A stretch of 5,450 nt of DNA, taken from Gammaproteobacteria bacterium (GTDB taxonomy: Bacteria; Pseudomonadota; Gammaproteobacteria; Steroidobacterales; Steroidobacteraceae). The translations under genes and the position numbers were made by a program. The stretch is taken from assembly GCA_027451085.1 (NCBI GenBank), contig DAIDKA010000132.1:1-5450 (forward strand), read 5' to 3'. Positions 1 through 5,251 of this stretch are shown in pieces (position 1 is the stretch's first letter; every line of letters begins with the position of its first letter). The notes below the pieces were generated by a model that was not told where the DNA came from, did not search any database, and worked only from the letters and a program-made list of their open reading frames with translations.

Positions 1-2
1 GT

Positions 3-338
3 GTCGGCCTGTCCGTGGGTGAGCGGCAGCGGCTGCAGATCGCCCGTGCGCTGGTGGGAAAGCCGCGGGTGCTGATCCTGGACGAGGCCACCGCCAACCT
101 TGATTACGCCACTCAGAACGGCATCCGCGAGGCCGTGCTCGACCGGCAGGACAAGCCCACCACGCTCGTGATCACGCACCGCTATGCCATGGCCGAGACC
201 TGCGACCAGGTGATCGTGCTGCACGCCGGCAGGGTGCTGGGCCGGGGCACGCCTGCGGAGCTGGTGAAGAGCTGCGAGTGGTTTGCGCACTTCGCCCAGC
301 GCGGCGAGCCGAAGGAGGCGGAACCTGCGGCGCCCTAG
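3..338 (+). CDS. ABC transporter ATP-binding domain, C-terminal part (5' end outside window)
   Basis: This is the last ~111 residues of an ABC ATPase, which couples ATP hydrolysis to transport across the inner membrane. The reading frame is open to the left edge, so the gene begins outside the window; the internal GTG at 15 is not a start because it lies inside the signature motif. Motifs in order: the signature loop LSVGE at 9-23 (usual form LSGGQ or LSGGE), Walker B ending in LILDE with the catalytic Glu at 84-86, a D-loop reading ANLD, and the switch His in ITHR at 177-179. A basic and acidic, Ala/Pro-rich tail follows. Walker A, the Q-loop and any fused membrane domain are not visible, so substrate and direction cannot be told; the motif style fits exporter-type ATPases. 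The gene converges on the chemoreceptor and has no evident functional link with it. Confidence 0.93.
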   Translation, partial: VGLSVGERQRLQIARALVGKPRVLILDEATANLDYATQNGIREAVLDRQDKPTTLVITHRYAMAETCDQVIVLHAGRVLGRGTPAELVKSCEWFAHFAQRGEPKEAEPAAP

Positions 339-349
339 CCGGGCGCCGC
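327..349. terminator. GC-rich hairpin between convergent genes, possible bidirectional terminator
   Basis: A perfect 9-bp inverted repeat (GCGGCGCCC at 327-335 and GGGCGCCGC at 341-349) flanks a 5-nt loop that contains the ABC gene's TAG stop codon. It lies 8 bp beyond the stop of the convergent chemoreceptor, so it sits at the 3' end of both transcripts. No T-run follows on either strand, so it is not a canonical intrinsic terminator. It may instead block 3' exonucleases or work with Rho. Confidence 0.45.
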
Positions 350-357
350 AGGGATGA

Positions 358-2496
358 TCAGGCCGCGGAACGGGCCCCGCGGAGCGAAATGACGCTGCCG
401 GTGCGGCGGACGGCCGCGCCGCCCTCGACCCGGTAGTTGTCGACCAGCGCCGAGAGGTCCTGCGCCTGCTCGCAGATGGTCGCGCTGGCGCCGGCGGCCT
501 CTTCCACCAGGGCCGCGTTCTGCTGCGTCATGGTGTCGAGGTTCATCACCACCCGGTTGACCTGCTCGATGCCCGCCGCCTGTTCGCGGCAGGCGGCGGC
601 GATCTCGGCGACCACGTCGTTGACGGTGCGCACCGCGTCGCCGATCTCGTTCAGCGCCTTGCCGGTTTCATCGACCAGCCGCGTGCCGCTCTCGACCTTC
701 TCCACGCTGTCGACGATCAGGGCCTTGATCTCCTTGGCCGCCGTGGCGCTGCGGCCGGCGAGGCTGCGCACCTCGCTTGCGACCACCGCGAAGCCGCGGC
801 CCTGTTCACCGGCGCGCGCGGCTTCCACCGCGGCGTTCAGCGCCAGCAGGTTGGTCTGGAAGGCGATCTCGTCGATCACGCTGATGATGTCAGCGATGCG
901 TTTGCTGGCCGTGTTGATCTCGGACATGGCCGAGATGGCCGAGCCGACCACGGTGCCCCCACGGCTGGCGTGTTCGCGCGCGGCCAGGGCCAGCTGCTGG
1001 GCCTGGGCGGCGTTGCCGGCGGTGGTCTTCACCGTGCTGGTCATCTGCTCCATGCTGGCGGCCGTCTCCTCCAGGCTGGCGGCGGACTCCTCCGTGCGCT
1101 GGCTCAGGTGCAGGTTGCCCTTGGAGATCTCCTGGGCGCCGTTGTTGACGGTCTCCGAGGTCTCCTTGATGCGGCCCACCAGCGTCATCATGCCGTCGAG
1201 CACCGAGTTGATGCTGGCTGACAGCGCCTGGATCTGGCCGCTCTTGCCCTGCATGCTGATGCGTCCGGTGAGGTCGCCCTGGGTGGCCGCCTGTGCGACG
1301 GTGCGCGCCTCGGATACGGCGGCGTCCAGCGCCTCGCGCATGCGCACCTGGTCGCTGATGTCGGTCTGGTACTCGACGACCTTGTAGGGCCTGCCGGACA
1401 GATCGAGGATGGGGTTGAAGGTGGCCTGCACGTGCAGCTCGCGGCCGTCGCGGGAACGGCGTTTGAACACGCCGGTCACGGTCTCGCCGTTGCGCAACTG
1501 CTCCCAGGTGCGTTCGTGCTCCGCCAGCGCCTCGCCTGCAAGCTTGCCCAGGTCGCGGGGATTGCGGCCGATCACGTCCTGCGGCTGGCAGCCGTAGAGC
1601 GTGTGGTGGTTTTCATTGACGGCGCGGATGCTGCCATCAAGCTCGTATTCACACACCGCCTGGGCCCTGTTGATGGCGGCGATCTGGCCCTTGGCGTTGA
1701 GCTCGTTGTCCAGCAGCACGGCCTGCATGGACTTGAGCGATCCCAGCAGGTGCGCGGTCTCGTCGCGGCCCTCGGCATCGATGTCGTTGTCGAACCTGCC
1801 GTCGGCGATGGCCTTCGCAACGCCGTTGGCCCGTGCCAGCGGTCTGGTGATCGAACGCACGACCATGACGCACAGTGCGGTGCCCAGCACCAGGCACAGC
1901 AGGGCGAGGCCCGCCTGCAGTGCCACCGTGCGCGTGCGGGTGGCGTCCAGGTCCTGCTCGACGCCGGCGCTGCGCGCCAGGGTGTTCTTCACCAGCATGC
2001 CGGCGGCGGTTTCCATTGCCTGGATCGCATCGTTGTGCGCGCCCAGCTGGGCGTTGGCCTCCTGGGTGGTTCTGGCCTTGCCGGAGTGGATTGCGCCCTC
2101 GACCTCCATGAAGCTCGTGGCATAGCGGTCGAAGTTGTCGGAAACAGCCTGCAGCAGCCGGTGGTCCTCATCGGACAGCGGCATCGCCATGGCGTCCTGG
2201 ATGTCCTTGGTGAGGTCGGTCTGGGTGTCGCGCCAGCTGTCGTCGTAGGAGTCCAGCGCCTTGCTGTCGCCGATGTTGATCAGCGTGTCCTTTTCGTAGC
2301 GGCGCTCGGTCAGGATCAGGTTGTCGATCACGATGGCCTGCTGCGCCAGCTTCAAGTCGACATCGATGAGTTTACGGCTCTTGCCGAACAGGGCATTGGT
2401 GCCGAACACCCCGGTGGCGGCGCAGGCGACGAGCAGTGCCAGCAGCAGTCCGAAGGAGAGCCCCAGGCGTCCCATTATCGTGGTGTTCTTGAACAT
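358..2496 (-). CDS. Transmembrane methyl-accepting chemotaxis protein with periplasmic four-helix sensor, HAMP and PAS domains (712 aa)
   Basis: Inner-membrane chemoreceptor that controls CheA. Visible order: short N-terminus, membrane helix ~11-33, periplasmic helical region ~34-190 resembling 4HB_MCP sensors (RRYEKD near 65-70), second membrane helix ~192-214, HAMP ~215-267, PAS ~275-385 ending in the PAC-like VVEYQTDIS, a second HAMP-like linker ~393-436 (GDLTGRI), and the signalling domain ~437-690. The hairpin tip (~541-580) is canonical, with IAFQTNLLALNAAVEAARAGE. Glu/Gln-rich methylation-type helices lie near 465-485 and 655-670. From memory, the signalling domain aligns without gaps to E. 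coli Tsr, suggesting the 36-heptad class. No CheR/CheB-binding NWETF-type tail is present. The frame stays open to 2874, but ATG 2496 is preferred: it starts directly before the first membrane helix with the usual MFKN-type beginning, has AGG about 7 nt upstream, and lies just downstream of a sigma-28-like promoter. ATG 2475 is an alternative. Ligand unknown. Confidence 0.93.
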   Translation of the reverse strand: MFKNTTIMGRLGLSFGLLLALLVACAATGVFGTNALFGKSRKLIDVDLKLAQQAIVIDNLILTERRYEKDTLINIGDSKALDSYDDSWRDTQTDLTKDIQDAMAMPLSDEDHRLLQAVSDNFDRYATSFMEVEGAIHSGKARTTQEANAQLGAHNDAIQAMETAAGMLVKNTLARSAGVEQDLDATRTRTVALQAGLALLCLVLGTALCVMVVRSITRPLARANGVAKAIADGRFDNDIDAEGRDETAHLLGSLKSMQAVLLDNELNAKGQIAAINRAQAVCEYELDGSIRAVNENHHTLYGCQPQDVIGRNPRDLGKLAGEALAEHERTWEQLRNGETVTGVFKRRSRDGRELHVQATFNPILDLSGRPYKVVEYQTDISDQVRMREALDAAVSEARTVAQAATQGDLTGRISMQGKSGQIQALSASINSVLDGMMTLVGRIKETSETVNNGAQEISKGNLHLSQRTEESAASLEETAASMEQMTSTVKTTAGNAAQAQQLALAAREHASRGGTVVGSAISAMSEINTASKRIADIISVIDEIAFQTNLLALNAAVEAARAGEQGRGFAVVASEVRSLAGRSATAAKEIKALIVDSVEKVESGTRLVDETGKALNEIGDAVRTVNDVVAEIAAACREQAAGIEQVNRVVMNLDTMTQQNAALVEEAAGASATICEQAQDLSALVDNYRVEGGAAVRRTGSVISLRGARSAA

Positions 2497-2530
2497 TGGT
2501 ACCTGATCCGTGTGTCGGTTCGTTTCGGGA

Positions 2531-2557
2531 CTATCGGCCAAAGCCTTGAAATGTTGA
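2531..2557 (-). promoter_or_regulatory. Sigma-28 (FliA)-type promoter of the transmembrane chemoreceptor
   Basis: Read on the - strand: TCAACATT (2557-2550), an 11-nt spacer, then GCCGATAG (2538-2531). The FliA consensus is TAAAGTTT-N11-GCCGATAA, giving 5/8 and 7/8 matches at exact spacing. Transcription would start near 2525, leaving a leader of about 28 nt before ATG 2496. This position rules out the upstream in-frame ATG at 2568, which would precede the transcript start. The match is by eye; no transcript data. Confidence 0.7.
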
Positions 2558-2615
2558 GTGACGGACATCACGACGGGGCAGATGTGGTAAAGGGCGGGCC
2601 GCCGGCTGCAGGAAT

Positions 2616-2645
2616 ATGACAAGCCAGTCAGGAAAGTTGGATACT
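2616..2645 (+). promoter_or_regulatory. Possible sigma-70 promoter of the SnoaL-like gene
   Basis: ATGACA (2616-2621, 5/6 to TTGACA), an 18-nt spacer, and GATACT (2640-2645, 5/6 to the -10 element TATACT/TATAAT family). Transcription would begin near 2652, about 25 nt ahead of the GTG start at 2678. The match is moderate and such sites arise by chance, but position and direction fit. Confidence 0.4.
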
Positions 2646-2666
2646 CGGGGTTTTCCACCATCAAAT

Positions 2667-2673
2667 GAGGGGG
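2667..2673 (+). promoter_or_regulatory. Ribosome binding site deciding the GTG start of the SnoaL-like gene
   Basis: The purine run GAGGGGG ends 4 nt before the GTG at 2678; its GAGG core is about 7 nt from the start. No other good start with a Shine-Dalgarno sequence lies near, and the encoded signal peptide begins exactly here (MKKL), so GTG is chosen. Confidence 0.75.
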
Positions 2674-2677
2674 ACGC

Positions 2678-3226
2678 GTGAAAAAACTGCAACTACTGGG
2701 GCTGTGCGCTGCAACGGCGGTGTTCTCGACGATGGTCATGGCGCAGGTGCCGCCACAGGGCGTGCTCGACCCTGCTGCCCAGAGGGCCATGATCAAGGAC
2801 AAGGACCCGCAGCTTGCGGCCAACAAGAAGCTGGTGTTCGACATGTGGCGGGTGCTGATCCAGGGTGGCCACACCGAAGAGGCGGTGAAATACTTCCGGA
2901 AGGATTACATCCAGCACAACCCGAACGTCGCCACGGGCCGCGATGCGATGATCGCTTTCATGAAGGCGACCCGGCCGCAGAGGCCGGTTTCCCCCGGCAT
3001 CAACTTTCCCCTCATCACCATGATGGCCGAGGGAGATCTGGTGCTGGTGGCAACCGTCAGCCATGCGGACGACCCGGAAAAGCCCGGGCAGAAGTACGCC
3101 GGCACCCATTTCGACCTGTTCCGCATCCAGGACGGCAAGATCGCCGAGCACTGGGACAGTGTGCCCAAGGACCCGGCGATGCTGCACTTCAACCCGAACA
3201 CCATGGCGGAGCCGTCCGCGCACTGA
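2678..3226 (+). CDS. Exported SnoaL-like / NTF2-superfamily protein (182 aa)
   Basis: Small protein with an N-terminal signal peptide: MKK, a hydrophobic core ~4-18 and a likely cleavage site after VMA at residue 22, so probably periplasmic. No lipobox Cys is placed for lipidation. The mature part looks like a SnoaL-like NTF2-fold domain: helix ~48-62 (FDMWRVL), YIQHNP at 77-82 followed by GRDAM, a beta-rich segment ~118-130, and FDLFRIQDGKIAEHWD at 145-160. This pattern resembles the family annotated as predicted SnoaL-like aldol condensation-catalysing enzymes (COG4922, from memory). His80 and Asp160 are candidate pocket residues by analogy only; activity and substrate are unknown and it may be a binding protein. 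Starts at GTG with a strong ribosome binding site. It is transcribed divergently from the membrane chemoreceptor and lies upstream of the chemotaxis operon, but seems to have separate promoter and 3' hairpins. Confidence 0.88.
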   Translation: MKKLQLLGLCAATAVFSTMVMAQVPPQGVLDPAAQRAMIKDKDPQLAANKKLVFDMWRVLIQGGHTEEAVKYFRKDYIQHNPNVATGRDAMIAFMKATRPQRPVSPGINFPLITMMAEGDLVLVATVSHADDPEKPGQKYAGTHFDLFRIQDGKIAEHWDSVPKDPAMLHFNPNTMAEPSAH

Positions 3227-3269
3227 GGACCGCACCGGTCAACTGATGCCTGGGGGCCGGTCATCCTGA

Positions 3270-3302
3270 GACCGCCGACCGCCGTGGCGGTCGCGGGCGG
3301 TC
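3270..3302 (+). terminator. Long GC-rich hairpin after the SnoaL-like gene
   Basis: Two tandem GACCGCC units (3270-3276, 3277-3283) face two GGCGGTC units (3286-3292, 3296-3302). Together they can fold into a stem of about 13-14 bp with a tight loop and a 3-nt GCG bulge on the 3' side. It begins 43 nt beyond the SnoaL-like stop codon and likely ends or protects that transcript. No T-run follows directly. Confidence 0.5.
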
Positions 3303-3309
3303 CGACCTT

Positions 3310-3338
3310 GCCGGGGTCGGCGTTGTGTCGACCCCGGC
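3310..3338 (+). terminator. Second hairpin, 10-bp perfect stem
   Basis: GCCGGGGTCG (3310-3319) pairs perfectly with CGACCCCGGC (3329-3338) around a 9-nt loop. A weakly pyrimidine-rich stretch (CCTTCT, 3348-3353) follows, but no true T-tract. It lies 71 bp before the sigma-28-like promoter of the chemotaxis operon, so it may insulate that promoter from read-through. The rest of 3227-3520 shows no convincing gene. Confidence 0.45.
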
Positions 3339-3408
3339 TGCCACGTCCTTCTGTGACGCAGCGCTCAAAGCTGGCCTGAACCTGTGGGAATCCGTCCGCG
3401 GGTGGCCA

Positions 3409-3436
3409 TCAAGTTTCCGAATCTGTGGGCCGATAC
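3409..3436 (+). promoter_or_regulatory. Sigma-28 (FliA)-type promoter of the chemotaxis operon
   Basis: TCAAGTTT (3409-3416), a 12-nt spacer, then GCCGATAC (3429-3436). This matches the FliA consensus at 7/8 in each element, with a spacer one nucleotide longer than the usual 11. Transcription would begin near 3442, giving a leader of about 79 nt before ATG 3521. By eye, GCCGATA occurs only twice in the window (both strands): here and ahead of the other receptor. Confidence 0.75.
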
Positions 3437-3520
3437 AGTTCTGGTCGGAGCGTCCACCTGTACTGTGCCTCCAAGGTACGGCAGGCCCCTCCTGTCTCTG
3501 GCTGAATCGGTAAGCAAAAG

Positions 3521-4507
3521 ATGTCACTTTCAGCAATCCAGGTTCCGGAACACGTGTCTGCCGCGATGGCCGCGGCGGATGGCGATGCGGTTGTGCGGCA
3601 TCTCACGCTGCTCGAGGCGCTGCCCATCTGGGCCAAGAACGTCGAGACCGCCCGCGAACAGACCGAGTCCGCGATCGTCGAACTGACCGCGCGCTTTTCG
3701 GGCATCGTCCAGCGCCTGAGCACGGCGCTGGGGGAGAGCATCGGCGGCCATGATGCCGCGGCGGAGGCCCGCCAGAGCGAGCGCGACCTGCAGCTCGTGA
3801 TGGATGCCCTGCGAACCATCCAGAAAAGCCGCGACGCGCTGGCGCAGGAGATCCGCGGGCTCGCCGCCTACACCGATGAGCTGCGCCAGATGGCCACCGA
3901 GGTGGAGTCGATCGCATTCCAGACCAACATGCTGGCGCTGAACGCCGCCATCGAGGCCGCGCATGCGGGCGAGATGGGCAAGGGTTTCGCTGTGGTGGCG
4001 CACGAGGTGCGCAGCCTCTCCAGCGCCGCGCGCGAGACCGGCAAGCGCATCACCCAGAAGGTCGGCATCATCAGCGATTCGCTGCAGAAGATCGGCGAGA
4101 CCAACGAGGAGGTCACTGAGCGAGACCAGCGGGACATGGAACAGTCCGAGGGTCACATCCGCGCCGTGTTGTCGCGCTTCACCGAGAGCACCACGCAGCT
4201 GGCGGAGACGGCGCAGCGTTCGCGCGAGCAGAGCCGCGCCATCAAGGATGAGATCGCCGAATCCCTGGTGCAGCTGCAGTTCGCCGACCGCGTGAGCCAG
4301 ATCCAGGCGCAGGTCGTGAACAGCCTCGATCGCGTCGCGGACTGGGCCGCCGAGCACGCCCCGGACGCGGACCCCGAAAGCCTGGAGCGCGCCCGCGAGG
4401 AGCTCACTGGCCTGATGGGTCACTATGCGACCTCCGAGCAGCATCGCAATCATCACGGGCGCGCGACGCAGGCGGAATCTGCATCGGCGGCCGCTACGTT
4501 CTTCTAG
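3521..4507 (+). CDS. Soluble cytoplasmic methyl-accepting chemotaxis protein-like signal transducer (328 aa)
   Basis: Chemoreceptor-type signalling protein with no membrane helix, signal peptide, HAMP or recognisable sensor domain. Residues ~1-40 are unlike known sensors. From ~40 to 270 it is almost wholly helical coiled coil with the receptor hairpin at its centre: IAFQTNMLALNAAIEAA at 131-147, then GEMGKGFAVVAHEVR to ~164. The tip should contact CheA and CheW. His148 stands where most receptors have Arg (Tsr Arg388), and Lys154 where Tsr has Arg394. The coil is much shorter than in classical receptors. The descending helix contains LQFADRVSQ (252-260), whose Asp256 and Gln260 have the D-x-x-x-Q spacing of the CheZ phosphatase motif. 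The tail (~275-328) is polar, probably disordered. ATG 3521 is the first in-frame start; its Shine-Dalgarno is poor. First gene of the operon, 21 nt before cheY. It may act as an intracellular sensor, array component or CheY-directed regulator. Confidence 0.9.
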   Translation: MSLSAIQVPEHVSAAMAAADGDAVVRHLTLLEALPIWAKNVETAREQTESAIVELTARFSGIVQRLSTALGESIGGHDAAAEARQSERDLQLVMDALRTIQKSRDALAQEIRGLAAYTDELRQMATEVESIAFQTNMLALNAAIEAAHAGEMGKGFAVVAHEVRSLSSAARETGKRITQKVGIISDSLQKIGETNEEVTERDQRDMEQSEGHIRAVLSRFTESTTQLAETAQRSREQSRAIKDEIAESLVQLQFADRVSQIQAQVVNSLDRVADWAAEHAPDADPESLERAREELTGLMGHYATSEQHRNHHGRATQAESASAAATFF

Positions 4508-4528
4508 ATCTTCCGGGACCAAAGCCAC

Positions 4529-4897
4529 ATGGGAAAGAAAATCCTGCTTGTTGATGACTCTGCTTCCGTCCGCACCGTCGCGGGCATCGCCCTGCGCGGC
4601 GCCGGGTACGACGTGGTCGAGGCGGCCGACGGCAAGGAGGGCCTGGGCAAGCTCAACGGCGACAAGATCCACCTGATCATCAGCGACGTGAACATGCCGG
4701 TGATGGACGGCATCACCTTCGTGACCGAGCTGAAGAAGAACCCGAGCTACAAGTTCACACCGGTCATCATGCTGACCACCGAAGCCGGCGATGACATGAA
4801 GGCCAAGGGCAAGGCGGCGGGCGCCAAGGCGTGGATCGTCAAGCCGTTCCAGCCGGCGGTCATGCTCGATGCCGTCTCCAAGCTCGTGATGGCCTGA
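4529..4897 (+). CDS. cheY: CheY-type chemotaxis response regulator (122 aa)
   Basis: Stand-alone receiver domain of normal CheY length with no output domain. CheA would phosphorylate it, and CheY-P would bind the flagellar switch protein FliM. Seen residues: acidic pocket Asp9-Asp10 in LLVDDS, phospho-acceptor Asp53 in SDVNMP, Thr83 in MLTTE, and Lys105 in VKPF. Asn55 and Glu85 match E. coli CheY Asn59 and Glu89, positions that tune dephosphorylation rate. Trp102 occupies the place of the switch Tyr106 of E. coli, an aromatic replacement. The start is fixed by the standard MGKKILLVDD opening; the Shine-Dalgarno is weak (CGGGA, about 11 nt upstream). It lies between the soluble receptor and the STAS gene. 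Because cheA follows within the operon, assignment as a chemotaxis CheY is strong, although a partner other than FliM cannot be excluded. Confidence 0.95.
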   Translation: MGKKILLVDDSASVRTVAGIALRGAGYDVVEAADGKEGLGKLNGDKIHLIISDVNMPVMDGITFVTELKKNPSYKFTPVIMLTTEAGDDMKAKGKAAGAKAWIVKPFQPAVMLDAVSKLVMA

Positions 4898-4913
4898 AGT
4901 CCGCACCGGACGC

Positions 4914-4918
4914 AGGAG
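4914..4918 (+). promoter_or_regulatory. Ribosome binding site of the STAS gene
   Basis: AGGAG with a 6-nt spacer before ATG 4925. It is the only near-consensus Shine-Dalgarno in the operon; the genes for the soluble receptor and CheY have poor ones. Confidence 0.75.
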
Positions 4919-4924
4919 CGTGCC

Positions 4925-5251
4925 ATGAGCAAGGCCATCACATCAGACGCCCGTGGCGTGCACGTCAGCGGGGAAATGACCATCTTTTCGGCGGCCGAAC
5001 TCAAGCAACCGCTGCTGGCCGCCCTGAAGCCGAAGAAGGGCAGGACGGGCGCGCCCGACCTGGACCTCGCCGAGGTCACCGAATTCGACACCGCGGGCCT
5101 GCAGCTGCTGCTGCTGGCGCGGCAGCAGGCCACCAGGGCCGGACGGGAACTGCGGGTCGGCGCCGCAAGCGTCGCGGTGCGCGAGGCCCTCGCGCTGTGC
5201 GGCGCCGTGGGACTGTTGGCGGATGCGCCTGCCGGGGAGATCGTACTGTGA
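4925..5251 (+). CDS. Single-domain STAS protein of the anti-anti-sigma type (108 aa)
   Basis: A stand-alone STAS domain, the fold of SpoIIAA and RsbV. The central signature is LDLAEVTEFDTAGLQLLLL at ~46-64, corresponding to the phosphorylation loop of anti-sigma antagonists. Thr56 follows Asp55 where SpoIIAA has Ser58, so a phosphorylatable hydroxyl is retained. A beta-strand start (~11-18), a helix after the loop (~57-72) and a C-terminal helix (~82-97) complete the expected order. In classical systems the domain is controlled by a kinase of the GHKL ATPase fold, the fold also used by the CheA catalytic domain, but no partner-switch kinase is visible here. The gene is 27 nt after cheY and overlaps cheA by 4 nt, so it is surely co-translated with them. 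STAS genes occur in some proteobacterial chemotaxis clusters; their role there is not settled to my knowledge, and a link to array function is inference. Confidence 0.9.
   Translation: MSKAITSDARGVHVSGEMTIFSAAELKQPLLAALKPKKGRTGAPDLDLAEVTEFDTAGLQLLLLARQQATRAGRELRVGAASVAVREALALCGAVGLLADAPAGEIVL
5234..5239 (+). promoter_or_regulatory. Ribosome binding site favouring the GTG start of cheA
   Basis: GGGGAG lies 8 nt before GTG 5248 but 14 nt before the in-frame ATG 5254. Spacing favours GTG, which also creates the common 4-nt GTGA overlap with the STAS stop codon and implies translational coupling. Confidence 0.6.

Noticed and set aside
1432..2619. A 395-residue open frame on the + strand opposite the membrane receptor, and a 316-residue one at 437-1387.
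   Set aside because: Both are antisense to a confidently assigned receptor. Their composition (Ala, Gly, Arg, Ser rich) follows from the GC-rich complement and they have no convincing start signals or domains.
2497..2874. In-frame upstream extension of the membrane receptor by up to 126 residues (starts at 2874 or 2568).
   Set aside because: It would overlap the divergent SnoaL-like gene, lies upstream of the sigma-28-like promoter, has no good ribosome site, and its sequence is Cys/Pro-rich and unlike receptor N-termini.
3461..3500. Weak inverted repeats around CCTG/CAGG in the leader of the chemotaxis operon.
   Set aside because: Stems are only 4 bp or need bulges; there is no match to a riboswitch I recognise.
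3261..3536. Short open frames in the gap between the SnoaL-like gene and the soluble receptor (both strands).
   Set aside because: They run through hairpin arms and the promoter, have no ribosome sites, and show no protein-like pattern; the region is better explained as non-coding control DNA.
3530..4906. A 458-residue open frame on the - strand opposite the soluble receptor and cheY.
   Set aside because: It is antisense to two genes with clear family motifs; its translation is low-complexity, as is typical of shadows in GC-rich DNA, with no recognised domain.
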